The notes: a model not told the origin generated them from the sequence alone. Shown: positions 12,701 through 27,700, counted from the first letter of the stretch. The stretch: DNA of 64,000 nt from Eremophila alpestris peregrina (GCA_009792885.1 WMCF01000055.1:5109443-5173442); one strand, 5' to 3'. Numbers and translations: made by a program.

Positions 12701-15700
12701 GTGAGGGGAAGCCAGAAATAGGCCTGGATTAGGCTTAATATCCTTTATAAATATTAACTTCTGCAAATATTTTAGAAATATATTTAGTCTGACACAATTA
12801 GGGTATAATGGGACCTATTCACAGATGGAAATATCCTCAATGAATTGTATAGGCTAAGAGGCCCCTCAGCCATACAGATGGGGTGTTAAGATCAGTAGTA
12901 ATTTCTGGTGCAGTCCTTCATGTCCCTCCTAGGGCACACAGTGTTCCCAGAGCATTAGTGAGGACTGCGTGAGCAGAACTAAGTGCTGCACATTATGCAG
13001 TGGCCATAGGATCCCAAGCTGAATTAATAGTCTAATTTAACAGAATAATGACATTTCATACCCTGCTACTGCAGGTTCCCCTGATTCCACATGATCAGAG
13101 CTAGTTCCTCGCCAGTTCCAGTTCTCTCACATACCCTAGGATTTCCCAGCAGTGAAAGTTTGTTTCTCTCTGCACTCGTGTCCTGTTCTGTGGAAAGTCA
13201 AGCCCAGACAAACAGCATATTGGACATGTGGCTGGAAAAGCTAGGGGGTTCTGAGGTAAAAGAGGGAGGCCTAAAGAACCATTTTCTGAATTTATATCAG
13301 TGCTAAGCTACACCAAGAAGGGCAGGGGGAAGAGTTTGTACTAATTCTTTACCAGAATCACCAAACACCATAATGAATTCCAGGATGAGTGGGTCTCGCT
13401 ATTCTCAGGAAAATACTCAGCGTTCCTTTTTATGCCTGTGTGGCTGATGGGAGGAAAACATGTCTGACCACTTCTCCTAACTGCAGGCCTCCATGTCCTG
13501 TCCCCCGCACAGTTCCCACTGAGTGAATGGTCCCAGTGCTCCCTGGGCACAGCTGGCCTGTGGCATAGTGGAACTGCACCAAGCATGACAGGCAGGGCTA
13601 GAACCCTGCTCCAGGAGAACTGTCCCTGTCCTTGTGCAGCTGAGGCTGCAGGTCTGTGAAGAGCACCATACCCAGAAGCCTGGCTGGAAATCTCTTCCTC
13701 TGTGTATTGCCTCCTCCTGCAGCAGGGATGAGTCCCTGGGTGCAGAGTCATCTTTGTGGTCTGGGAGTGTTTGTTAATAGAACCCAGGGAATGAGTCTTC
13801 TCTGCTTGGCTCAGGGAGAATAGAGGGTGAAATGTTTATTGTACCCCAGCAAGCAGTGGCCAAAGGCATCAGAGTGAGTTTGGTCAAATGGAGCTCGTAT
13901 TATAAAGCTATCCATTATTTCATGAAGGCAATGTTGGAAGGGAAAGTACCCTTTAAATAGACAGACCTATTTTTTGCTTTCCTCCTACGTACAGCATTTT
14001 TGCTATTTTAGTACAGGCATTTGATTCTGAAGTACCTTTGTCACCGTAATTTTAGTAACTTTTTGAGCAGTTGCCAGTTTAATTTTCAGTGTGTGAAAAT
14101 TGGAGGTAAATTATTTACTACTTCCAGCAAATGTCTTTCACAATTGTATTTAATTTTTTCATCTTTTTCAATGAGTCATAAAATGGCAGACTTTTAGTAG
14201 CTTCCCATAAAGTAAGGACCAAATGAATACTTTGCAAATAGGTTACCGTAGATGGAAATGTTAGCTGTATTTCACAGGGAATGGGAGGCTTTAAAGCAGA
14301 GTTGCTGGGACATATGGCACTGGGCCACATCCCTCTGCTGTCAAATAAACCAGCAGTGGGCATGACTGAAGGAACTGGTCTTCTCAAGTTACATTTTTGG
14401 GTAAATTGTATATTAGGATGGGCAGTAGACCAGGACCGAGGCAGCTTCAAGTTGCAAGAGTCTTGTGGTTACTTTTGGTCAGAAATCAGAACATTTTTAA
14501 AAAGCTCTTTTCAGACTTAAATTTGATTGGTTCCTATCCAAAAAGTGATATTGCACAGACAACGGATAGGAAAATCGCTTCCACGTGGAGGAAGGGCCAT
14601 GAACTGTAAATGAAAGGCAATTTTTCCTAGTGTGGTGAAATGAGTTTGAAGTACAGACCTCCGGGAAGGTTCTCATTAGGGCTGAGGTAGAGGCAGAGCA
14701 GTAGGGTTTGTGCTGAGCTGCCTGGCTGCAGGGACAGCAGTGTTCTCTTGACCTGGCTGTACCGTGCTCCACTGGAGGGACTCGGCCCTCGCATAACACT
14801 GACAATCACCAGTGGGAAATGCAGGGGCCCAAGGAATGGGATCACTGCTGCTTGTCATTTTCATCTCAGAATATTTCCAGTTTTGGCAGAGTACTGAGCT
14901 AAAAGCCTCACACACGTGCCTGGTTGCTGGTAAACAGTAGGATGTGTTTGTGTACAAGTCTGTCTCTGAGCTGTGTGTAAAGGAGTAGCAGAAGCAGGAC
15001 ACCTCTTTCTGAGACTCCCAGTTTAAGGGGCAGTGTTTGTATGAATCACAAGTACCCACAGCCCAGCAAACAGGTGGCTGCTAAAGAAATGAAAGAATGT
15101 ATTTGGTATGCCCTACAGCCATAACAGTCTGAGGGAAGGAGTGCTCTTCTGTGTTGACAGGTTCATCCTTTTTAAGATGAGGTAACTGTGTGAGTTCACT
15201 CTGTGGCTTCCAGAACTGAGCTGGTATGATCATCCAGTGACATCTCCAATGGTTCATCCCTGCAGCGGTGTATCAGGGTAGGAGTGGGTAGGGCAGGGCT
15301 GCCCTCCCACAGTGTCTCCATGCTGGAGCTGATTGCCCAGTGAGCCTGCTCCCTGGGATATGTCAGTGTGCTGACAGCAGGAAGGTGGGGCTGGGAAACG
15401 CAATCCCAGACAGTACCTATTACAACTAGGAATGGTTACTGTGTTGCAAACAGCGAGGTGTACAATGATCTCCAGTCCACTGGGAAATCTCTGCTATTTT
15501 ACAGAATGTTTCATACAACCCAGTGAACTCAAGGACATGTCGAGGTCCCCAGGATGCCAGGGAATGATCCTTTTCTATAGTGTGGCCTAACATGTTTTAT
15601 CCAGGTGTGTTTCATGTCTCTGTTTTGCTCCATTTGCTAGCCAAGACCATCTACCAAAACAGCCTCATTCCTCACTTAGTGGCATTTGAGGCAGGACTCA

Positions 15701-18700
15701 AGAGGGCTGCGGGCACAGAGCTGGTGGGGCAGCTGCAGGAGTGTGTGAGCAGCTCAGGCTGGTGGTCCTCCTCTCCCCTAGGGGAGGCAGGAAACCCTCC
15801 TGCCCTGCAGTTCCAGGAGTGTTTGGCCAAACTTAAGCAGAATCCTCATGCTGGAACTTCCCCCAGCATTCCTCATTACAATGCCCAAACAAATAATTGA
15901 AATTAAAAATAATAAAAAGCATCATAGCTTAAAAGAAGTCATAATTGACTAAAGTTTCAATGTGGTTTGATTTATTGCTCTGCAAAGGAATCAAATAGTG
16001 TTGGATTTTTTATTGGTTCTTATTCACTTATTCCAGTGAATTCCAATTAGAAGGAAATTAGAATTATTCTTTTTGTTGGATCAATTATTCAGAACAGATC
16101 ATTTAAAAATGAGTTTAGTGGAAGCAACTCACTTCATTTTTGCTAAAACTGAAAAAGAAATTAGCCAAATTAGCTAAAATAGCTTTGAACTCCATATTGA
16201 CTACAGTGTTTGTGCCAGAATAAAAACTCATGACATAAAGAACGGTGTAAATGATTAATCATTTTAGTTCATGGATATCTACATTTTTATTTAATTACAT
16301 CTATGCATAACATAAACTGTCTGAATCCTGGGAATCCAAGCCAGAGAAGCTGAGGAGTCTTCTTCTGTTTAACATCCACCATGTGTTGTTTTCTTGTAGG
16401 GTTAATTTGTAAAATGTAAACCACATACCATTTGTATGCAGTGTTTGGGGCTATTTATAGCAAGTCCTGACCATTTATAATTATCCGACATCTTAACCAT
16501 AATGTCTGTGTGTGACTAAGGAGATGGTTATGGAATAGACAAAACAATGCTACTTTTACAGTTGAACTTCAATTGATTTTATGTAAAACTTTTGGGAGTA
16601 GTTTCTGCTCTGTGTAAGGGGGAAGGGGTATTCTCTACTTGGACAGCTCTTTGTCAAGGAGACCAAACTTAATCCCAAATAGGAATAAGCACAGGCTTCC
16701 ATTTCCCCTCTGAGGACACTCCCTGTGGAGCAGAGGCTGTAGGTACAAGTGCCTGCAGAGCAGGTATGAGCCTTTCTTGGCTGTTCCGTGGCTGCTCATG
16801 TTTCTTCTTTGTCTCTTGACAGAACCCTGGAAGTTTTGGTGAGTTTGAATGAAGGCCAGTCATTCATATCCAGCTCATTAACCATCACTGCTTCGGAGTG
16901 TGTAAGTGAATTACTTCCATAACTCCTTGTAAAATCCCCACACCCCATTTCTCTTTGGGCTTTGCCATTGCAAGACCTCAGAGCAGAGAACCTCTGATTC
17001 CACTTTCCAGTGCAAAGCTGTGTCTTTCAAAATACTGGGAGGCTTCCCTGTCCTCAGAGACCTGCTCACTGTAGATACCATGTCCTGAGGGCCAAGCGTG
17101 ACAGTCCCCTGAGGTCCCATTCCAGCATGGCTGTCCCCGGAGTAGGACTGGAGGGAGCAGATGGGCACAAGCTTGGCCCTTCAGCCTGGATGCGGAGAGA
17201 GGTTACAATCCTGCAGAGGTACTAACGCTCCATAACTCTGGGACCTGAGTAAGCAGTGTAGGCTCTTAGCTCTTGTTCATCTGGGGAGACAGCCTCTCCA
17301 AGGAGAGGTCAGGGTATCCCACTTACAAGTGGAAGTGGGGCGATGTGAACATCCTGCTAAGTCTGATCACAGGTTATCTCTTCTGATCACAGAAGAGCTA
17401 AAAACTACTTCTGGGAGAAACCACACACTTGTGCAACCAGTGACTGTTCTAACTTAATACATATATTTTCTACTCTCACATTTTTGCTTTCCTTTAATTC
17501 CTTTCGTATTACACAGGACAGCTGAAATTTGTGGAGGGAGACACAAGCCCATGGTGTTGAGCACATGCTGTGCAAGTGGGCCTTTAAATATGCCTTACCT
17601 CAAGTGTGACTTGAGAGCAGCTTTTCCATTGGGCATGGAACACAGAGAGAATCTCTTCTGCCCATCACCATGCATTGCTCTGAAGAGGATTTCTTTGCTC
17701 ATAGATCAGTAACTGAAAAGAGAAAAAATGAAATTTTTATTCTGTTCATTTAAAACCTCACCATTCGTGGAGCTGTAAAAATCGGAGATCCAGTGCAGCC
17801 CTGCAGTTTGTGGAGGAGAGGCCTAACTGACCTGGGAGCCAAAGGAACACACAGAGCCGAAATCACAGGTCTCTGTTTCAGAGCCTCTGTCAGTTGGCAG
17901 CATGCCAGCCATACACCCGAACAGGGTGGCTGAGGGCTGTGCAGCACAGGAGCTGCTGCAACCCAGCTGCAGCCTGCCTGTACCTCAGCCCTCACAGAGA
18001 AGGCAGCACATGGTGCCCCTATAAGAGCTGCCAGGAGTGCACAGAGAGGGAGCAGAAAAGCCCTGATGCAAAGCAGTTCAGAGTGAGGTGCTGGGCACGG
18101 CCTTCCCACTGTGGTGCATGGCAGCTCTGCTGCTGTGTGCTCACAGCCTGCCCTGGCAGAGATACGGATGTGCCCGGCAGAAGGAAGAGCTTCTCAGCAG
18201 CCTTTTTTGTCTCTTTCTGCTTTCTGCTCTTGGCCTGTGCTGCAGCAAAGGCGGCTCCACACAAGAACTGCTGTTTCCATAGTAGCAGATGGGCAACTCA
18301 AGAAATGGGTCACTGCTAGAACTGCTCACTAATTCTGGGAGCTGAGCAGCTGACGGCTGACTGGGAGATGAGTTACAATTTACAGCCTCCCAACAAACAC
18401 ACATTACTGCAGTGAAAACAAACAAAAATACACGGCATTAGGCACCCAGGTACCTGTGTGCCTCACTGCACCTGGGATATGGCTCTGGGAGGGCTCACAC
18501 AGTATTCCAGTCTTAGCGATTCCTTGGGTCTCTCCTTTCTTTTTTTCCCAGCTGAAGTCTGAATAACTTTTATTTTCCTAGGGATGTTGTTGTGTTTCTG
18601 TCAGTGTTGTTCTAAAAGCCTAAATGTGTAGGAATAAAGACATCCTCAGGAAATGGGTTGAAGGTGTGGGAGGCATGGGAGATGGGCTGCTCAGTTCTTC

Positions 18701-21700
18701 AGTACAAGTACTGCTGGAAGCAGGAACACTCCCTCGTTCAGTTTCAGGTTCCCACAACATGGCTGCAGGGAGTCAGCATGCCACAGTCTCTGCAGGAACG
18801 TGGGCAATCAGCATCAAAGCCTCACAGGTGTACTGTTCATAGAGACACCTTAAAATCTCCCCACGTGCTCCCCAGTCCATGTGCGAGACCTGAGTCCTCA
18901 TGGAGGACAAGGGCACCTCTTTTCCAAGGCTTAGGATGGGACTTCCCCTGTTCATGTCTGATTCCTTAGAGGGCAATGGTCTCTCTCTTTTCCTCAAGCT
19001 AGGCCTCATTCTGATCTCAGGGCTATCAGTTTTATGAGTCTTACATCAGAAGGAACCCCCTGACCTGAGCAGAACTAACTCTGGCTTTTGGGGCGAAGCA
19101 GGTGAAGCAGCACTGACACTGTCCCTGCTGTCTCTGCAGTCCAGCGGTGTGGCAGCACTCATTGCCGTCCTCGTGCTGTTGCTGCTGGTGGCACTCGGCC
19201 TGCTCTGGTGGTTCTGGCCCCTCTGCTGCAAAGTGGTGAGTACAGACTGTGGGGAACAGCCCCTGCAACCTGAGTCACGGGAAGGAAACACAGACCCTGC
19301 AGGAAACTGGTTAAGTGATGGGGAGGCAGCTCTGGGGCAGCTTGTGACAGGCAAGAAAGGGCTGAGGAGAGCAGCTCCAGCACTGGGGCTCCACTGGGCA
19401 TGGCCCTGCCTGTCTGAGTTGCACGCACAGTAACCAGCACCAGTACGATGCTGTTACTGGGAATGGGGTGGCCTTAATGGTGTGCAGATGTTACTCTGAA
19501 ATCAAGGACCACTTTAAACTGCTCTCAGTAAAATTGGTATTTGTAGTCCATTATGGGCTCTCAGGTTGGAAATCCCTATTTTTTTTCATAATCCCTGAAT
19601 ACATCCATCTCTTTATCTGAGTGCTCTCTCTATCCTCACACCAGCAGCAGCAGTGTTGGTCACTTGACTCCTGCCATTCCTTTCTGGGGGAGTGGGGAAG
19701 TTTATTATTCATCCAGCTCAAGGACAGCATGGAGGACTTGGGAAATGGAAGTAGCTTCCCTGGTTTGGGTTCCTGTTCTTGTCTGGGGCTTGTGGCATAT
19801 GGGGCAGAGAGGAACTGGCCTTCTCACCTGAAAGTGCTGCAGCCCTTGTGACCTGGGGGGTCTACTGGGCCCCTGGCTGTCCAAGGGCAGGAAATCTCAG
19901 CCTCCATCTGGACTCTCACAAGTTTGGGGTTCCTGAGATGAGAACAAAAAGCCTCACTTGTTCTCATTCTCCACAGCACAGGCCCAACAGAAATCCAGGG
20001 AGCTTCCTGTTAATCACCTTACCTCCACTTTATTTTATATGGTGAGCCTCCCTGTGGAAAAGGAACATTGGAAATCAGTAAAAGAAACAAGTTCCTGGTC
20101 CTCTTATTATAAAAACCTTGATTCATAAACCAGCTTCATAAGTTAAAATACCTACATGAAGCAGTCCAGTGGATAGTTCTATATTATTAATTTCCAGCCT
20201 TATAACACCATAGTTCTTCAAATGTTTGTGTCCTCTGTATTTCCTCTCACCTCCTGTAGATACTATTTGTTACTTGAGAAAAGGTAATCTTAGGCCTCTT
20301 TGCTACAACACTGCTGAGTTGCAAGCCCACACGCTGTTGCACTGAACCTACTTCAGGATATCGATCCTTCTGGTTTTGCTGGCTGGTCCTTGTGCTGTGC
20401 CTCAGTTCCTGTCCTTCTCTCCTGAACATGAGGCTTTGGACATCCGTCACCTGGAAGGGCCACTTAGGCTTAGGGCTTCAGGGCAGCATCCCTGAGGACA
20501 GAGGCAGCATTAGGGCCAGGCAAGACCCGCTCTTCCCTTCCTCTGGCTCTGTTGCCCTGGCAGAGCACAGCGCCTGGTTTCCTTCAACAAAGAGCAGGGG
20601 CACAGGAGTCGGATTCCGATGGAAAAGAGAGGTACATGGTGGTGTGGGCAAAACAAGTGTCTGGAGCCAGGCCGGGTGTGTTGTACCCTGCCTGCCCCTG
20701 TTGTGCCCAGCTCCATCCTGGCTGGGGCTTGGCCTCACAGTGTTCCATGGTGTAAGTCTCATAGACGCTCAGAGGGTGGGGCAGAGGAACTCCTCTTCCT
20801 TTTCCTTCCTTGTGCCCTGCTTTACAGGGTTTCACTGTGACAGTTCTGTCACTTGCCCCTTGCTGTGGAACATAAGATTACAGCTAGCTGGCTGTAGGCT
20901 CTGTGCTGACATCCCCTAAAGCCCACATCATGGAGTGGCAGAGAAGTGTTAATGAGTGGGTAAGAGGCACTGCTGCCTCAAGCACCAACTCCTTCTTTTC
21001 TTTTAAATTATTTTTTAAAAGAAATCAGCCCTCTTCCTAACTCAAATCTTCATTCTTTGCAACTCACTAAATGAGACAGAGCTTTGCCCAGTGAGGCTGA
21101 TGATAAAACCAAACAAACTGAGAAAGCAGCCCATCTCTCCATGAGGGTGATAAGACAGCAGCATTATTCAGAGGTTTTGTCATTGAAACAATATGAATCC
21201 TGCTCAGGAAGAGTGAATTTACAATACTCTGGTCTTCCTCTGTGCAGTTCTGTGTGCAGCTCCATGCAGAGTTGCACATGTGCCTTGGATTTCTCCTTTT
21301 CATAAACAGCTTTCTACTGATTTCACTTGGAGTATCACATGATTGAAAAGAATCCTTGTATGTGTATGTGTGATTTGAGTGTGTGAGCGTGAGAGCCTGT
21401 GGAAGCATAAGGATGCAGGCATTGACATTCCAGTGCTGTCAGCAGGGTGAGGAGCTGCTACTCAAAGCAGATTATTTTCTCACACCACTGTCACTTTTAA
21501 AACAAGTTTCATTTTCTGAAGCCATTAGAAATAACAGCTAATTAATGGATTGCTTGGCTTTAAACTGAATTTCCCCTCAAATTTCAGGGAGTTCAGGAGC
21601 TGGCATAGGATTAGATCCTCCACTTGAGGAGATGAGCAAAAGCTGCCATTGACTACTGCCTTAGGAAGCCACAGTGAGCTCAAACAAGTCAGGTTTCCCT

Positions 21701-24700
21701 TGATTGTCCAGAGTGGAATTGTGATTCCTACATCCCCAACAGGGCACAGGGCCCACAGGAATTCCACAGGAATTCCCTCATCATGGAGAGGTTTGCTGGG
21801 CAAAGCAAGGGCAGTGCCATTTCATATGGGCAGATCTACCTAGGAGGACCTTCTCCTGTACAGTCTGCAGGCCTGACAGAGAAAGAGTCTATTTTGGGAT
21901 GATGGTTAGGGACAGGTGAAACGGAAGTAACAACAGAAAGTAAATAAGGTGGTCCTTCCTTGAGTGAAAGTGCTGCTTCACTGTTTCAAATCTCCTAATT
22001 GTTTTCAGCGAGAATGAAGTATCTCCAGGCTTTGGCAAATCCTACTCAGCATCCAAGTATCTCTCAGGATCTGTCCCATGATCCCTCTGTGTTGCTGTTT
22101 CATGTAAAGTTAGGGTAATAATTCCACTGTGGCTTTCAGGAATGTTTCACTAATTAAATAATTACTTTCTGTTAGGTATGCTGAAAACTCCTGATGCCTG
22201 GGAAGAAAAAGTGTTCAGAACTATTTAAAGAAAAGTAATATCTGGCTTTGCAATATTCTAACAGCAAAGGGATGTCTAGTTGAAATCCACAGGTCACTTT
22301 TCAACCCACCCAAAGCACTCTGAGCTTGACAAATGAACCATTCCGTATCTTAAACCTGAAGGGCTGTGGAAAACTGGTACCAGGGGTGCCATAAATTATT
22401 TCTGCTATTGGGCAGAATTCCTTTATACACTGCTGAAAATCCATAGCCTGTTTAGGCAGTAACAATCTGGGTGGTACTCTAGAACTGACATGTAAATCAA
22501 GATGGAAAACACTATTGATCAAGAAAAATTTGTTTCTTTCATGCATTATGCTGACCATTTCTGCAGTGATATTGTTCATAGGCAGTGTTCAATGAAGGTG
22601 CTAAAATTAAATAGCACAGAGTGAATAAAATAAGGCATATTTCAATTAAGTTACTTAAAACCTGTATTAGATTGAGATGTTTGTCAGCATGGACAGTTTG
22701 GGATATGTTTGTGTAATATACAGGCATAGCAAGAACAGACTCCTTGATATTCATGGTGTGTTTTTTAGTCATTTCCAGGCAATACCCAAGCCCAAAACAT
22801 GGCCCAATGTCACCAAAGAACTTACTGTTAGCTTGCAAACCTGCTTTTCTTGCGGAGGAACAGCTGTGCATTCAGTTTTCAGCTGAATCAGTGAAGGGGG
22901 TCCCTTGCCTGCCTCTCCCCTGCTGGGACTGTCAGTGCTGGGCTTTCTCTGAGCTTTACAGTGTGGATGTGACAAAAGGAATGGGAAGAGAGAGATTTAA
23001 ATAGAAGTGTAAGAAATGCTCCTGGGAGTGGGCCTCACCCAGAGCAGTGTCAGAAGTGTGGGAGTGTGACTGCAGTGCAGGCACTGCACAGTCATAGAGC
23101 TAGGAGGTGGGAAATGAGAGGGCTGCGGAAGTGTCCGGGACATCCAGAGGTGAAGCCTGAGCTGCCAGAAGGCATTTCACACTTGTCACTGGGCTGGAGA
23201 CTCCCCAGCAACACGGCAGCAGCAACTCGGCCTATGGCTGTGCAGGACCTCACACAGGCCTCGGATGCTTTTTTTCCAGGATTCCTCAGGGACTCTTTAG
23301 GGGGGTCTCAGCACTGGCTGTTCCTCACAGTGGCTGAGGCTCATCCGGCCAGGAAGCATGGTGGCAGACATGTCTGCCCAGAGTGTCTGCAGGCCAGGCA
23401 GGGATGGCAGGTTCTGGCAGACGGACAGTGGTAATTTCCAGAAGGCCTCGCTGATGGATGCTCAGGGGAGCGGGCAGCAGAGGCTGCCAGCTCTCTGGCG
23501 GTCACGGGGGCTTGGGTAGAAACAGGTCACTCTTACTGTGGTCTGTTGCCTATGGCTGCTCCCAGTGCAGCACCTTATTCTCTCCTATGTTTGGATCTTT
23601 CAGGTCATCAAGGATCCCCCTCCACCTCTGCCAGCCCCAAAAGAGGTATGGTCTGATGGTGCTAATTTTACCACACTGCTCACACAGAACCACTCCTGTG
23701 CTTCCCTGTGCGCTGTGGGTCTGGCTCCTTGTCCGAGTGCTGCTGGAGAAATGACTGCCCGGGGGGTGCCTTCAGTGGATAATAGGGTTGCCAAAGTCCA
23801 GATCTCTGCTCTGTCTCAGCTCAGTGTGGCCTGAATTAAGCCCAGATCCACAGAAACACTTAAGGCCTTTATTCCAAGATAGCTTTGTTTTTCACATTTT
23901 GCACAGAACGCAGAAATCCTGAATAGCCCTTGTCCAACATCTAAAGATTCCTCTCCCTCTTACGGGCAGTAACGCACTGGAGGCTCTACTGTCCTCAGTG
24001 TTTGCACCCCTTTCACAACCAACAGGGTATGCACCGGGAACTCCAGTGAAATATACTGAAAAGACATTCAGTGTGTGTGTGTGTAAGTATCTTTCAAAAG
24101 TAAATATCATTTGAACGTACTTACAGGAGGAAGAACAGGAGCCCTTGCCTTCCAAGAAGTGGCCCACAGTGGATGCTTCCTACTACGGTGGACGAGGAGT
24201 TGGGGGAATTAAGAGAATGGAGGTTGGTATGATTTGGAGATGGCAGTTCTCTCAAGCGTGAGCTCTCTGAGGCTGCAAGTGTGGAAACAAAGACTTGTAA
24301 GTGCACTGAAAATACAAGGCCATAATGTGTGCTTGTCTTCCCACTGGCACAAGCCTTGGAAAATTCGTTACCATATCGAACAATTCTGACCTTGCCTCTG
24401 AAAGAACAGCTTTCAGTAGTTCCATTTGACTGGGACTTTAAATAGCTGCCTCAAGACATGCTCTTTCCATCAAGCTAATGAGAGAGTGAGAGCCTTTTCT
24501 GCGTGTTTTGGAAGGAATTACAGTGAAACATAAGTCCCCCAAGTGTGGGCCAGCCAAATGCGCTGACAATGGTGACGCTGAGGAGAGGCTTGATCCCAGA
24601 GGGACTCACAGCGACAACAGAGCCTGTCTTTGAAGAGACATGATAGCATCATGTTAATTAAAACAGAATGAAGCATGTGCATCCTTATGGGCACATCCTT

Positions 24701-27700
24701 ATGGCAGGTTTTGTAGTCAAGTCAGCCTATATGGAATGTGCAAAGCAGTTTCTAACTGCAGTCCAGGAAGCTGTCTCTGTCTGAAACACTCACCTAGGCC
24801 ATACCTGAGGTGCCTTGATGAACCTTTAAAGTTATTGGCTTAACCAGCTTTGCTTGAGTACTTTTTAAATGTAGAAGCAGAACATGCAGGTTTAAAGCTA
24901 TGTTGCTTATATGCGTTTTCTTCAGCAGTTCAGAATTGCTAATTTAGAAGAGCTTCACATTTCACAAAAAAGCAAACATTTTGTGCAGTGTTTTTCAGAG
25001 GCAAGCTAAGAAGTGCTTTCTAACATCATGAATTACAAGCCTGGATTTGAGGGAAACTATGATAGCCTCCAGGAGGGGCTCCCAAATGGGATCCTGCACA
25101 ATGGAGCAGAAACCTCATGAACACAAGTGACATCAGGACCACAAAGAAAGATGTTCAGCCCATGGCAAAAATGCAAACGAGGGTAGAAACTCATTATTAG
25201 GTTAGAAAACCTTTTCATATGTGGTAGGGATTTTGTGCAGGACTAAGGGCTAAAGATGTAAACCAACTGAAATTCCTGCCAGCATAATCATGTGCCTTTG
25301 GATAAAGCCCCCCTTCTGTGGGGCTGTGGCTCTGTCCCTGGGCCCCCAGAGCAGTGACAGGTCTGGCTGGGCACTGATGGTCAGTGCCTCCAGGTTTGAC
25401 TTCACCTCTGTCCTGCCATGTCTGGGACTGGGGCTGGAAAGACAGGCTCAGGCTGTTGGGAGAGCAGGACACATCTTAAAGCTCACTCTGGCTCAGAAGA
25501 GCACAGTGCTCTTCAGGGCAGAAGCGAGAGAAAACACACCCCAAGGGAAGTTGTTCCTGACTTGGCAGTTAAAGGTGGTTTCTGTGCTGTAGACAGTGAC
25601 AAACTTGTTCACCCAGTCATGACATTTCTTCCATGTGTGCAGTCTATGTGGCAGTAGAGTCATCTGGGCTTTATTGCTTCTCTGGCCTCTTTTCTTCTGC
25701 CATTTCTCCAGCACCTTGATTCCTCTGGCAGTTTCCCTTTTTGGAGCAAGGGAAGGAACTGAATCAGCACCCTTGAACTTCCCACTCCTGTGCTGGGCAG
25801 ATACTCATCCACTCCTGCCTTCCCAACTAGCTCCACCCCTCCATGACAGTCCCAGATAGCTTGAGCAGGGCTGTTTGGTCTCCTAGCTCTGTCTTTTGGC
25901 GTTGCTATAAAGTTTAGTGATGTTATTGCCAGACCCCACCTAATACAGTTAATTTTTACATCAAAATTGGGTGGTCAGACTCCATCACTTCTGGTTCCTT
26001 CTGTGTGAAGTGGCTTCTGTCTGATAGAGGAGGTAATTTTTTCTGTGAGAGATCCACTGTCTAATGATTTTAACAGCATTTAAAATACGTTGTAGTGGCC
26101 AGATGACGACTCCTGTAAAAGTACCATTGATCACAGTGAAAGACACAGGTGTACACGGGCCTCCTGGGAGGCCAGATCACAGCAAATGGCATGATTATGT
26201 CAAGTCTTGCTGAAATGATCCAGGCCACTTTCAGCAAGGACTGTCAAATGTCAGCCATAGCTCTTAGCTGTTCCTTTTCGGATGAGAAGGGAGCAGCCTT
26301 CTCCGGGCTTGTTTCTGTGTGCAGCAAACACCCTTGCTCAGATTGCTGCATGATGCTTCCAGTTACAAGGTAAAATGGGATTCCTGCAGCAAGGTGAATC
26401 AACCCTCTTAGGGGGAAGGTTTTTCCATGGATTTGATCTGCAGAGCACAGTGAGTATAGCGTGTATGGAAGTGGAAATACGTGTCGGTCTCCCCGTGATA
26501 ACCCAGGTTTCCATCTCTTTCAGCTCTCTACATATTTCATACACTTGGAGCAGTGATTACCATACACATTGCTACATGTTCTACATGCATGTTCTACATG
26601 CACTTAGGCATGTATTTTCCTGTAGGACAACATGGAAACCTGAGCAGGTTCAAGGAGCTTCTGTTCAAACCTGCCCAAGCATCACATTAAATCTACACTG
26701 GGTTCTTGAACACTCTGTGAGCTAGGAGACCTGGATTCAGAAATCTTGGCTTTCGTGGATGCCAGATTAAGGTCTGGTATGTTAGGATAAATAAGAAGTG
26801 GAAACTATATTTTTATACCATTACTTTAGAGAAGATTTCACAGATTCCCTGTCTCCTGTACAGCCCATGTGAAGCAAGATATGATTTCCTTTCACTACTG
26901 AGACTTACTTACAGACATTTACCTAAGACTGTTGTTATCATAATGAGGAGATAGCGTTCTTCTCAGTACCTCCTCTCTTCTTTATACACCACCTCTTCCA
27001 GAGTTATCCTCTGGATATTTGCAGCAGTTTCCCTGCCCTGAGGTGCACTCACACCTGAACTCTGCCTTTCCTCAGGTGCGCTGGGGTGACAAAGGCTCCA
27101 CAGAAGAAGGGGCCAGGTTGGAAAAAGCAAAGAATGCTGTGGTGAAACTCCCAGAAGAACCAGAAGAACCTTTTCACCCTAAACCACCTAAACGAAAGCC
27201 TACCTCACCAGCCATGCAGCAGAAGTGGTACACGCCAATCAAGGTATCTGTTCAGTCTTTGGTACTATTTGTTTCTAAGGACTGGATTCTTTGTCCCTTA
27301 TGCAGGCTGAGCTGTGTGTTACTTTCCAAGTGTTCCCATTCAAGTGTAATGTGCTATTCTTGAAGGGAACACCTACTCAGCCGAAATGGCAGGAGCAGTT
27401 TGTAGCCCTAAATGCAATACTTGATCATTACTATCACATTCTGGTTGCCTCCCCTTAAAAAGGGACATATTGTACAGTGAGAGCATTAAAATCTATGGGG
27501 GCTTTGTTGGCTTAGTAGAGCTAATTAAACCCCAAACTGCACAGTTTGTAGCTGCTACACTAAGTTTTAAACACACACTGTCATGCCAAACCAAGAAAAG
27601 GAAAAAATTATATAAAACAATGTAATGCAAGAAGTCTGACAAAAAGCAAATTGTTCTGTCTGGCTCCTTAGAATGGTGCTCTGAGTCACCTGCAAACAGA

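Larger units (their letters stand above)
4586..16822 (+). other. ANTXR2: ANTXR2 intron, 12.2 kb
   Basis: Large intron of mostly unremarkable unique sequence. It contains a (CA)6 run at 10975, a 26-base poly-C tract at 12368-12393, AT-rich motif-dense stretches at about 12.72-12.86 and 13.9-14.2 kb, and the candidate conserved block at 15.89-16.56 kb. ORFs of up to 203 codons occur but none resembles a known protein. No CR1 or LTR was clearly identified. Confidence 0.85.
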
